From JAAYDK01 sp964543935 (lineage in GTDB: Bacteria; Spirochaetota; Spirochaetia; Sphaerochaetales; Sphaerochaetaceae), in assembly GCA_964543935.1 (NCBI GenBank), contig CAZJAK010000013.1, positions 1 through 45,775 of the forward strand: DNA of 45,775 nucleotides. Direction: 5' to 3'. The notes beneath the pieces were generated by a model. The model saw nothing but the letters and a program-made list of their open reading frames with translations, was not told where the DNA came from and ran no database searches. Positions 15,666-23,293 of this stretch are shown here, in pieces. The stretch's first letter is position 1. Every line of letters starts with the position of its first letter. The position numbers and the translations under genes were made by a program.

Positions 15666-17510
15666 TTACTTCACGCTGGCGCGAACGATCGCATAGCGGA
15701 AATCCCAGGTCGAGGACGACTCGTATCCGACAATGCGCGGATTGTAGAAGTCGTGGTACATGTCCGAATACAATGGGATGTCCGGAAGCAGGAAGTTCCA
15801 ACGCTTCTCAAACTTGATCCACTTCTCAACCCAGCCAGCCAGGTCGGTCGGATCGGTCTTCTTCATATCGAGAGCGATCGATTCCAGTTCCTTGTCGGCG
15901 ATGAAGTTGGTGTTGTAGGTCCCGAAGTATTCAGGATCGGTGCTGTAATAGAACCAGTAGGCCTGAGTGGTGGCGAAGCCGGTCCCGAGGTTGAACATGC
16001 CGTACACGGGCTTGTCGATGCCCTCTTTGTAGAGGTGGTTCAGCAGGACGGCGAAGTCGACGGTGGTTCCGTTGATCTGCATGCCGATCTTGCGAACTTC
16101 AGGAACGAGCATCGTGGCGATGAGTTCAGAAACGGGGTTGTTGGCGGTATTGGCCCACTCGATCACCAACGGCATCAACTTGCCGTCGACCATCTTGTGG
16201 CGCAGGGTGTCGACGCCCTTCTGGAAGGCTTTGCCGTCTTTGTTCAAAGTCCAGCCGCCAGCGACCAATTCCTCTTCGGCCTTCTGCAGGTTGTAAGCAT
16301 AGGCGTTCAGTTCCTTGTCGAGCCGGTCGGCGTTCTGCTTGTACTCCCACATGGAAGCACCGTAATACCCGTTGACGACGATTCCGAAACCACCGGTGTA
16401 CTGGCGGGCGAACTCGTTGCGGTCAAGGCTATAGGCGATCGCACGGCGGACGCTGTCGAACTGGGTGGGTCCGAAGTCGCAGGCGAAGGCAATCTTGCCA
16501 TAGCCATAGCGCGGATAGAAGGCGTAATTGACCAAGCCTTGGTCATACATGTCGAGGCCGCGGTTGATCTGCACGCCGCCGCTGATGCCCTGCAACATGT
16601 CGATGGCGCCGGTCTTGAGCTCGTCCATCTGGGTGGCGTTGTTGGTCAACTTGACGATGATGCGGTAGATCGAGCCCTTGGCTCCGTCATACTCGCCCAA
16701 GAAACGGGGGTTCAACACCACGCTGGCGGTGCTGTCGGCCGGATTGAAGTTCTCAAACTGGTAGGGGCCCGAGGTGACCAGGGGCTTGTAACGATAGCCG
16801 GTTCCCGGGGTAAGGATGGTCTTGCGCAGCAGGTCGGCATTGTAAGCAGCCGAAAGCGTGGCACCCTTGCCGGTATCGGTGATGGTGACGCCCGGAGCCA
16901 ACACGTGCATCGGGACGGGGCCGACCGAGACGAGCGAAAGGTCGAAGAAGTACGGCAACTCGGAGGCTTTGATGGTGATGGAGAACGAATAGTCGTTCAA
17001 CAGCCTGATTCCGGAGAATGTCCGGCTCTTGCCGCTGTGGAAATCCTCGTAACCGACATATTCAGGACCCGTACCATACTGGGCGCCCAGTTCGACAGCC
17101 TCGGGAGACGCGGCATACAGGATGCTGAACACATAGTCCTTGGCGGTGATCTTGGAACCATCGTTGTAGGTGAGGTTCTGAGCGAGGTTGAAGGTGTACG
17201 TCTTGGAACCGTCGGCGTTCACTACCGCAGTGTGGGAGGGAACAGCAACCGGGTTGATGACATAACGGCCTTCCTTGGTCCAAGCTACAGTAGCGTAGCC
17301 GCCCATCAACTCCTTCAAATAGGCGTTGGTGGCACTATTGGTCCAACCATCGAAGAAATCGCCGTTGACTTGGGTAGAAGAACCCAAAATCACTTGCGAC
17401 TTCGCAGTGGATGCAGTTGCTGCCGTTGTCGCTTCGGCGTCACCGCCTGCGAACAGGGATCCGGCAACGACAGCGACGATCAGAAACAGAACAAGCATTC
17501 TTTTTCTCAT
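15666..17510 (-). CDS. Oligopeptide-binding protein of the ABC transporter (SBP family 5)
   Basis: This 614-residue periplasmic binding protein has a signal peptide RKRMLVLFLIVAVVAGSLFAGG. The mature body carries family-5 marks: TYTFNLAQNLTYNDGSKITAKDYVFSILY, VTSGPYQFENFNPADS, the segment FDSVRRAIAYSLDRNEFAR, and a lobe ending FRYAIVRASVK. There is no lipobox cysteine, so it is a free periplasmic protein, or anchored by an uncleaved signal. ATG 17510 is preceded by AAGGAG at eight bases. It is the first gene of the opp operon and is followed by a hairpin that may protect its mRNA. The mature protein is longer than classical OppA (about 520 residues). Confidence 0.92.
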   Translation of the reverse strand: MRKRMLVLFLIVAVVAGSLFAGGDAEATTAATASTAKSQVILGSSTQVNGDFFDGWTNSATNAYLKELMGGYATVAWTKEGRYVINPVAVPSHTAVVNADGSKTYTFNLAQNLTYNDGSKITAKDYVFSILYAASPEAVELGAQYGTGPEYVGYEDFHSGKSRTFSGIRLLNDYSFSITIKASELPYFFDLSLVSVGPVPMHVLAPGVTITDTGKGATLSAAYNADLLRKTILTPGTGYRYKPLVTSGPYQFENFNPADSTASVVLNPRFLGEYDGAKGSIYRIIVKLTNNATQMDELKTGAIDMLQGISGGVQINRGLDMYDQGLVNYAFYPRYGYGKIAFACDFGPTQFDSVRRAIAYSLDRNEFARQYTGGFGIVVNGYYGASMWEYKQNADRLDKELNAYAYNLQKAEEELVAGGWTLNKDGKAFQKGVDTLRHKMVDGKLMPLVIEWANTANNPVSELIATMLVPEVRKIGMQINGTTVDFAVLLNHLYKEGIDKPVYGMFNLGTGFATTQAYWFYYSTDPEYFGTYNTNFIADKELESIALDMKKTDPTDLAGWVEKWIKFEKRWNFLLPDIPLYSDMYHDFYNPRIVGYESSSTWDFRYAIVRASVK

Positions 17511-17585
17511 ACGCGTGTCTCCTTTCTAAATTTCACACTCCCTTTCTGTCAGCCGAAGCCATCTCATAGGAAGCGGATTTGCCTA

Positions 17586-17614
17586 AGTATAGAGGATTTG
17601 TCGCACGCTGTCAA
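17586..17614 (-). promoter_or_regulatory. Promoter of the opp operon
   Basis: On the minus strand TTGACA (17614-17609) and TATACT (17591-17586) are spaced by 17 bases. Transcription would start near 17579, giving a leader of about 69 bases before ATG 17510. Confidence 0.8.
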
Positions 17615-17650
17615 AATCATTCCAAAAGAAACACGCCATTGTTACCTAAA

Positions 17651-17669
17651 ATTTGTAAAAACTACAAAT
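17651..17669. promoter_or_regulatory. Palindrome upstream of the opp promoter (operator or weak terminator)
   Basis: ATTTGTA (17651-17657) and TACAAAT (17663-17669) are perfect inverted repeats around AAAAC. On the minus strand a run of T follows, so it could be a weak terminator for the YkvA-type gene ending at 17707. It could equally be a protein site about 40 bases upstream of the opp -35. It resembles the palindrome at 44004-44021. Confidence 0.4.
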
Positions 17670-17706
17670 CGGAAACCATGGCAGACAGCCGGGCGCAATC
17701 ACAAAC

Positions 17707-18081
17707 CTATCGCTTGATGGTGGCCACCAGCGAAGCGGCAAGCGCTGCCCATGCAAACCCTATGATCAACACACCGATGATGCGAATCGAACGGGGCGGC
17801 CGCACCCCCTGCTCCCGGCGCTCTTGGCATTCCTGCCAGATGGCAGGATCGACGATCTTTCGGGCCACCATCACCCCGAGGGGAATGATGAGCAAATCAT
17901 CGAGCATGCCGAGGATGGGGATGAAGTCGGGAATCAAGTCTATGGGACTGACCGCGTAGGCGACCACCAGCAGGATCCACGCTTTCTTGTACCAAGCGAG
18001 GTCCGGGTGCAGGTAGGCCAGCAACAAAGTGTCGGTCGACGAACGCAACGATGCCAATTTCTCTCTGATATATCGTCCCAT
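17707..18081 (-). CDS. YkvA-family (DUF1232) small membrane protein
   Basis: About 124 residues from ATG 18081: GRYIREKLASLRSSTDTLLLAYLHPDLAWYKK, then the hallmark SPIDLIPDFIPILGMLDDLLIIPLG and a final hydrophobic helix IIGVLIIGFAWAALAASLVA. The DUF1232 hairpin is a conserved membrane segment of unknown biochemical role. The start is uncertain: no good ribosome site precedes 18081, and GTG 18099 or ATG 18114 are alternatives in the same frame. Homologues of about 110-130 residues favour 18081. It is divergent from the MFS gene. Confidence 0.8.
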   Translation of the reverse strand: MGRYIREKLASLRSSTDTLLLAYLHPDLAWYKKAWILLVVAYAVSPIDLIPDFIPILGMLDDLLIIPLGVMVARKIVDPAIWQECQERREQGVRPPRSIRIIGVLIIGFAWAALAASLVATIKR

Positions 18082-18140
18082 TGCAAAGCAATGTGACACA
18101 AGCAGGCCTCGCATGTCAAGCCATGCAGGACGATCAAGAT

Positions 18141-18166
18141 TGTAGCACCCCTTGATACATGCTACA
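18141..18166. promoter_or_regulatory. Inverted repeat overlapping the MFS promoter -35 box
   Basis: TGTAGCA (18141-18147) and TGCTACA (18160-18166) are a perfect 7-base inverted repeat with a 12-base spacer. The -35 box of the MFS promoter (18152-18157) lies inside the spacer, so a dimeric regulator bound here would control that promoter. No regulator gene is adjacent. Confidence 0.5.
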
Positions 18167-18179
18167 GTGAAGGCATAGT
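18152..18179 (+). promoter_or_regulatory. Promoter of the MFS transporter gene
   Basis: TTGATA (18152-18157) and CATAGT (18174-18179) with a 16-base spacer (or ATAGTT with 17) precede the MFS start by about 40 bases. Confidence 0.5.
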
Positions 18180-18217
18180 TTTCATACAGCAATCCTTCAT
18201 CTTCCGAGAGGGAAACC

Positions 18218-19381
18218 ATGCATGCAGCCATCGTATTCGCCGGATTCGTGTTGTTTGCCGTCTCGTACAACCTGTTCGGCCCCCTCGCGGCCGACATCAT
18301 GGCATCCTTGGGCATGTCGCTCAGCGATGGCGGCCGCTTGGTCAGTTATCAGCAGATGGGTTCGATCGGGGCCATCCTTCTTTCCTACCTGGTGCTGCGA
18401 CGAATGAAACAGCGCCGCATTGTGCGATTCGGGCATGCCGCTATCGTGGTCGCTTTGGCATTGGTGGCGTTCTCGAGCAGCACCACCGCCTTGTATGCAG
18501 CCTATGTCATCATCGGAGTGGGATCGTTCATGGTCGACAGCGCTTCCAATGCGTTGCTGACCGAACAATACTTCGAAAAGAGGTCCACTTACATTCCCTT
18601 GCTCCATTTTTGCTACAGTGCCGGTGCAATCGTCACTGGCTATGTGTTGCTTCCGTTCAAAGGCCCCATGTGGCGCATGGCCTATGGAGCGACAGGTGCG
18701 GCCATCGCCTTGATCTTGGCAGCAAGTTTCTTCACACGACCCAAACAAACCGGTTTACCCCATTTGGAGGAGAAGGTTGAGCCATGCAAAGCCGAACGTG
18801 GTCTGACCCTTGTAAAGGATCCAGCTTTCATCCTCTATACGTTGGTGATCGCCCTGTACATGGGCAGCCAGTTGTTGTGCGCCACCTGGATTCCGGTCTA
18901 TGTGGAATTGGAACGAAACATGGGGGCGACCATCACCGCGTCATCTCTGACCGTCTTCTGGGTCGGCACAGCCGTCTCACGACTCATCGTCGGGCCGCTG
19001 ATGAACCATGGCGCCAAGCCCTACCGCCTGTCGATGTGGGGCATGGTGCTGGCCGGCTTGTCGCTGATCGGGGCCACCGTGACAGCGGTGCCGGCCTTGG
19101 TGTTGACCTTCACAGCATTGTGTGGGTTCTTCGCCGGCGCGACCATCCCGATGTACTTGGTGGTCGCCCCGTCATGGTACCCCCACAACGCCGCCTTCAT
19201 CTCGACCTCTTATATCTTCGGAGGAACCCTCGGGCGAATGGTGTTCCCCTATATGGTCACCCGCATCGCCGAAGGCTCCTCATTGGCCTACTCCCTGCGC
19301 CTGTCCAGCATCCTGCTGTTTATCTCGGCCATCCTGATCGCCATCGTGAGCCGTGTGGCAAAAGGCAGGGCGGCCGCATGA
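18218..19381 (+). CDS. Major facilitator superfamily transporter
   Basis: This 387-residue protein has about twelve hydrophobic helices in two halves of six, separated by a charged loop near residues 178-205 (FTRPKQTGLPHLEEKVEP). The opening HAAIVFAGFVLFAVSYNLFGPLAADIMASLGMSLSDGGRLVSYQQ (in parts) and the A-loop LVLRRMKQRRIV are typical of MFS families of the FucP/YbjJ-like type. GAGGGA precedes ATG 18218. The substrate cannot be read from sequence. It is convergent with the lipoprotein gene, with only nine bases between stops. Confidence 0.88.
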   Translation: MHAAIVFAGFVLFAVSYNLFGPLAADIMASLGMSLSDGGRLVSYQQMGSIGAILLSYLVLRRMKQRRIVRFGHAAIVVALALVAFSSSTTALYAAYVIIGVGSFMVDSASNALLTEQYFEKRSTYIPLLHFCYSAGAIVTGYVLLPFKGPMWRMAYGATGAAIALILAASFFTRPKQTGLPHLEEKVEPCKAERGLTLVKDPAFILYTLVIALYMGSQLLCATWIPVYVELERNMGATITASSLTVFWVGTAVSRLIVGPLMNHGAKPYRLSMWGMVLAGLSLIGATVTAVPALVLTFTALCGFFAGATIPMYLVVAPSWYPHNAAFISTSYIFGGTLGRMVFPYMVTRIAEGSSLAYSLRLSSILLFISAILIAIVSRVAKGRAAA

Positions 19382-19390
19382 AACCATTGT

Positions 19391-21136
19391 TCAATGCATC
19401 GGAGAATCGTTGGCCTTGAACGCCAAGCGGTTCTTGATGTAGCTGTATCCGGTGACGTTCAAGAAGTACTCCATCTCGAACAAGTCACTTTTTGTTGGAT
19501 CGACGTCCTCCATATCGACGAGAGCCTCGATGTATTCCAAGGGAATCGTCCCGACGAAATAGGTGTCCCCGCCATCGACGATCTTCGGCAGGTTGGAAAG
19601 CACATCGTCATAGCGACGGTTGCTATCCGACCATACACCCGCGGCATCCTTGCCCGTCGCAGTACCCGCATCGGGATCGGGCCGGGTGAACATCTCGATC
19701 CTGAAACCACTGTCGTAGGTCCCGTCTTCGGCCGGGATGATGTACGCCCCGGATTCGTCTTTGGGCGGGATGAACAGGAAATGGACATGGGTGTCGGTCT
19801 CTTCGTAACCGATCTCGTTGGGATCATTGACCGAGAAGTCCAAGTCGGTAAATCCAATCAAGTCCCCCGGAGCAGTCGCAGTGTCGTTCACATCGATGGC
19901 GACGAAATGGGTGACGTTGCTGTAGACATAGTTGAGCATCTGGCTGTGGTAGGTCACATTCCCGACATCGTCGATCACCTCGACGGTGAACACATCGCCT
20001 ACTTCGAACAGATTTTCATCCACAACCGGAATCTTGACCGAGATGCTGAATGTGTTCGGATCGGTATGGTGGAGCGGAATATTGTAACCATCTCCCGAAT
20101 AGTCGTCGGTCAGGCTCGACCATACCGCCATCGCGTTGACGCCAGGATCGAAGGTGCTGCCATCGGCAAAGGTCAACACCTTTCTCATCCCGGACCGATC
20201 GGGATCGGGAGCGAACTCGACGGCATCGAGGTCCTTGGCATACACCGGCGAACTGGGCAAGAACAGCTTGACCGAGCGCACCTTGGCGAAATCGGAGGGA
20301 TTGGTGAACCGAAGGCGGAAGTCGAGCCTCATGTCACGCCGGAGGGCATCCTCTACCACCGCGGGATCGGGAGAATAATAGGAGCGGATGCCCGAGTTTT
20401 CCCTGATGTCGAGCAAGAAGCCCAGCGAGTACTCGAAAGAAAGGGGTTCGGGAGCAACCTCCCCGTACGGCGTTTCGTCCCAATCATCGGGAATGCCGTC
20501 GCCATCGTCATCTGCATCGACGACATTGGGCAGGCCGTCTCCATCGATATCGGCCTTGCCCCCGAACGGATCGAACACCCCTTCGACGACCAAGCCCTCG
20601 CCTTTGCCGAACTCGGCATCGGCGGTGAAACCAAGCAAGTTTTCCGACAACGGGTCTATCTTGGCCACCACGGTGGTGTCGAATTCAACTGCTGGCCCTA
20701 CTTCAATCCCGCCCGGTAGATTCGGCACTGTCAGTGTCCCCAACGCCAGCGCTTCATCGGCAATGATGCCGGTAGGGACTGTCTCTGGTCCCCCATCCCG
20801 TGGCGTACCGGCAGGCAACTGCGCCCTGAAAACTCCGGCAGCCCTTCCCGCATCGTCCACTACCGCATAAACCAACGCCTTCCCCGTTGGAACACTTATT
20901 GTGAAAGCACCATCGATACCAGTCTCACCCGTATAGGTTTTCCCGCTCACCGCATCGGTGCCTATCACCAAAAAACCTTGCATCGGATTGTGACCGACGT
21001 CCTCCAAGATGCCGGTCACCTGTATCGTGAGAATGTCATCGTCGTCATCATCGGGCGGATCCGGATTGGCCGGGCATCCCACGGACAACGAAAATATCAC
21101 CACCACACAAAGAATCAATTGCCAAAACCTCTTCAT
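19391..21136 (-). CDS. Large lipoprotein with Asp-rich calcium-binding motifs, function unknown
   Basis: This 581-residue protein has a lipoprotein signal ending LSVGC, then an Asp/Pro linker (PANPDPPDDDDDD). A carboxypeptidase-regulatory-like domain follows at about residues 40-110 (ILEDVGHNPMQGFLVIGTDA). At about 185-215 are two thrombospondin-type-3-like calcium motifs, DIDGDGLPNVVDADDDGDGIPDDWD in two parts. The remaining 370 residues are beta-rich, with two FTDLDFSVNDPNEIGY-like domains that I do not recognise. ATG 21136 is chosen because GGGGAGG stands six bases upstream; a TTG at 21142 would add two residues. It is probably anchored on the outer membrane and surface or periplasm exposed. 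It is transcribed alone. Confidence 0.8.
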   Translation of the reverse strand: MKRFWQLILCVVVIFSLSVGCPANPDPPDDDDDDILTIQVTGILEDVGHNPMQGFLVIGTDAVSGKTYTGETGIDGAFTISVPTGKALVYAVVDDAGRAAGVFRAQLPAGTPRDGGPETVPTGIIADEALALGTLTVPNLPGGIEVGPAVEFDTTVVAKIDPLSENLLGFTADAEFGKGEGLVVEGVFDPFGGKADIDGDGLPNVVDADDDGDGIPDDWDETPYGEVAPEPLSFEYSLGFLLDIRENSGIRSYYSPDPAVVEDALRRDMRLDFRLRFTNPSDFAKVRSVKLFLPSSPVYAKDLDAVEFAPDPDRSGMRKVLTFADGSTFDPGVNAMAVWSSLTDDYSGDGYNIPLHHTDPNTFSISVKIPVVDENLFEVGDVFTVEVIDDVGNVTYHSQMLNYVYSNVTHFVAIDVNDTATAPGDLIGFTDLDFSVNDPNEIGYEETDTHVHFLFIPPKDESGAYIIPAEDGTYDSGFRIEMFTRPDPDAGTATGKDAAGVWSDSNRRYDDVLSNLPKIVDGGDTYFVGTIPLEYIEALVDMEDVDPTKSDLFEMEYFLNVTGYSYIKNRLAFKANDSPMH

Positions 21137-21184
21137 GAACAACCTCCCCTAACCTGTTCAAATCATGACACGCACGTTTGTTCA

Positions 21185-21213
21185 ATTTTACGAGGCTGTA
21201 GAGGAATTGGCAA
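21185..21213 (-). promoter_or_regulatory. Promoter of the calcium-motif lipoprotein gene
   Basis: On the minus strand TTGCCA (21213-21208) and TAAAAT (21190-21185) have a 17-base spacer. The start would be near 21178, about 40 bases before ATG 21136. Confidence 0.5.
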
Positions 21214-21306
21214 GATATAACCACATATTCGTCACTCTAGATGACTATTAGTGAATATCCGGAACGAAACAGAGGATTTTTATCTATGAAATATGCTTAA
21301 AGATAC

Positions 21307-21354
21307 GTTTCCAGATCTTCCCAGATGACGGTCCACGACCCGTCATCTGGAAAC
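21307..21354 (-). terminator. Double hairpin downstream of the VOC protein gene
   Basis: CCAGATGACGG (21321-21331) and CCGTCATCTGG (21340-21350) pair perfectly over 11 bases. GTTTCCAGAT (21307-21316) and ATCTGGAAAC (21345-21354) pair perfectly over 10 bases. The two stems share 21345-21350 and so exclude each other. There is no U tract. It lies 8 bases beyond the minus-strand stop and probably ends or protects that transcript. Confidence 0.6.
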
Positions 21355-21361
21355 CCTGGAT

Positions 21362-21727
21362 TCACTTCCGCTGCTCGACGAACTGCACCCTCGTTCCGTC
21401 CGGATCAAGCACATAGACGAACCCGACCGAAGGATTCGGCCAGAAGGGGGCACTCGCCAACGGAACGTGCCTGGAGGCCAGGAACTTGACCTTTTCGTCG
21501 AGCGAATCAACAGTGAAACCCAGCGAGACCGAGTCACCGACCTGCTTTTCACTGGCGGTGGCATCATAGAGAAGCTCAACCAACGTCTCACCGTCCCCCA
21601 TGAAGGCGATTTCCACATGCGGCCCCGATGTGTACCGCCGCGCTACGGGCAAGCCGACGATGTCGCGATAAAACCCTACCGATTCGTCTACGTTCGAGAC
21701 GTGAATGGTCGCCCAACAGAATCCCAT
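21362..21727 (-). CDS. VOC-superfamily (glyoxalase/bleomycin-resistance-like) protein
   Basis: This 121-residue protein has the beta-alpha-beta-beta-beta repeat of the vicinal oxygen chelate fold: ATIHVSNVDESVGFYRDIVGLPVARR, VEIAFMGDGETLVELL, then SLGFTVDSLDEKVKFLASR and VGFVYVLDPDGTRVQFVEQ. Possible metal ligands are the His of IHVSN and the Glu residues of VEL and FVE. AAGGAG stands before ATG 21727. The specific reaction (lactoylglutathione lyase, dioxygenase or binding) cannot be read. It follows the hemerythrin-PAS gene by 34 bases and may be the last gene of that operon. Confidence 0.85.
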   Translation of the reverse strand: MGFCWATIHVSNVDESVGFYRDIVGLPVARRYTSGPHVEIAFMGDGETLVELLYDATASEKQVGDSVSLGFTVDSLDEKVKFLASRHVPLASAPFWPNPSVGFVYVLDPDGTRVQFVEQRK

Positions 21728-21761
21728 GCTGTGCTCCTTTGCTGGTGAGCTTGTCGATCCC

Positions 21762-22922
21762 TCACCAATCCAATAATCGTTTCTGCCCTTGCAGCGTCCG
21801 CAACCTTGTGATGTCTTGCGAGACTTCCAACGTCCCATCGTACGCACCGGTGCTGTCATACAATGCCAGGTAGGTGATCAGGATGTATCTGCCACCCAGT
21901 TCCAAGCGGAACTCGGCCCGATTTTGAGTCTTGGCCCTGAAGGAAGCCAGGATGCGGTTGACCACATCGACACTCTTGGGAGGATGGCAGTTCTGCACCG
22001 TACGGCCCACCACGGCAGCGGTCCGGCCGAAGATGCGGTGCTCGGGAGTGTTGAAATAGACCACCCGGTCTGCGCGGTCGATCAGGGTGATGTCCACTGG
22101 CAGATGGTTGAAGATCTGGATCAACTGCCGGGCGGTCGGATTGCCGGTGCCCAAATCGATTCCGCCATCGCTGGAAGGATCGGCAGTGTTCAAACGCGTC
22201 GCGTCCACTTGTTTCTCCCCGAATTGTTCGTGATCGAGTTCAGCCAATGCACTAGGTGGCATGACGGCCGCCAAGGCGGGCAACAGGACCTTCTCCTCAC
22301 GCATGATCATCGAACCCATGTCGAAGAAGATGGCACCCACCAGTGTGTTGAAAGTTTTAAGCTCACGTTTTTGATCGGCAATCAAAGCCTGTGCGGCCTT
22401 GAGCGAAGAGCGGATGTCGTCATGGATGGCCCACATCAGCTTCAGGCAACCCGATTGCGGCACATGTCGTTCAACCACAGGGAACAGGATGTTTTCCTTG
22501 TCGGTGTAATGGGATAAAAATCCTTGCAACGTGTGCAACCCGTACCCCACCGCCGCCCAGTTATCCTCCACGGCGGGTTCCTTGTTGACCTTTGCCACCT
22601 GGGGCCGCAATGCCGCCAGAGCAGCGCTGATACGGCGGTTTTCGGCTACAAGCCGCTTGAGATAGCTGCTTTGCAGGGTAGTTGCTTGTTGCGGGGAATT
22701 CAAAACCTTTCCGAACAGGTTCAACATCCTCGACACAACTGGTTTGACTTCATCCATCGAAGGCATGCGTTCAACGATGGCATCCACCAACAGCATGACT
22801 TCCAACGGGGAAGAAGACTCAACCAATGGTTTGATGTCGTCCAAGCGGGCGGCGTTGGCCTTCGGGTTGGCCAAACCAAGGCATACGTCCAGCAGCGTGC
22901 CGAACCGTTGGGTTTCCGACAT
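21762..22922 (-). CDS. Hemerythrin-like domain plus PAS domain protein (DUF438 type)
   Basis: This 386-residue cytoplasmic protein starts SETQRFGTLLDVCLGLANPKANAARLDDIKPL in outline, a helical N-terminal region. A hemerythrin/HHE domain follows at about residues 135-225 (LQGFLSHYTDKENILFPVVERH, AIHDDIR, MIMREEKVLLPALAAVMP). The C-terminal PAS domain, about residues 268-385, contains HLPVDITLIDRADRVVYFN and TVQNCHPPKSVDVVNRIL. The arrangement matches DUF438-type proteins, in which a di-iron site and a PAS pocket are thought to sense oxygen, NO or redox state. The His and Glu pattern for iron binding is present. It is translated two bases after the cupin gene with an overlapping ribosome site. 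Confidence 0.87.
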   Translation of the reverse strand: MSETQRFGTLLDVCLGLANPKANAARLDDIKPLVESSSPLEVMLLVDAIVERMPSMDEVKPVVSRMLNLFGKVLNSPQQATTLQSSYLKRLVAENRRISAALAALRPQVAKVNKEPAVEDNWAAVGYGLHTLQGFLSHYTDKENILFPVVERHVPQSGCLKLMWAIHDDIRSSLKAAQALIADQKRELKTFNTLVGAIFFDMGSMIMREEKVLLPALAAVMPPSALAELDHEQFGEKQVDATRLNTADPSSDGGIDLGTGNPTARQLIQIFNHLPVDITLIDRADRVVYFNTPEHRIFGRTAAVVGRTVQNCHPPKSVDVVNRILASFRAKTQNRAEFRLELGGRYILITYLALYDSTGAYDGTLEVSQDITRLRTLQGQKRLLDW

Positions 22923-22924
22923 GA

Positions 22925-23272
22925 TCACCTCTCCCCGTATTCGGGCACGATGCAAATGAACGAGAAGGTCCGACTGCTGGTATTGGAGACCTGGTGGTCG
23001 GCATCAGCCGGCACATAGGCAACCGATCCGCTGGTCAACGGGTGGTCGGTGCCCTCGAGGAACAAGTTCCCGCTTCCCTCCAACACATACATGATGTGGG
23101 GATAGGGGTGGCGGTGACGCGGGGCATAGCCGAGCGGACCGAGGGTGAACTGCCGCATCACATAATCCTTCCAGCCTTGGGCCGGTCCGATCAGGATTTG
23201 TTTCTCAACATGCATCACGCTTGGATTCTCGATGCGTTTCTTCTCAATCTGGTCACGATGCGATACAAACAT
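22925..23272 (-). CDS. Single-domain cupin protein
   Basis: This 115-residue protein has the two cupin motifs: PRHRHPYPHIMYVLEGSGNLF, with His residues and the Glu of LEG for metal binding, and later SGSVAYVPADADHQVSN with the final His. It is small, soluble and probably metal-binding. GGAGGA lies before ATG 23272. It sits between an oxidoreductase and a hemerythrin-PAS protein in one operon, which suggests sugar or small-acid handling under redox control, but no substrate can be assigned. Confidence 0.88.
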   Translation of the reverse strand: MFVSHRDQIEKKRIENPSVMHVEKQILIGPAQGWKDYVMRQFTLGPLGYAPRHRHPYPHIMYVLEGSGNLFLEGTDHPLTSGSVAYVPADADHQVSNTSSRTFSFICIVPEYGER

Positions 23273-23293
23273 GGGTTCCTCCTTGGTTACGGT

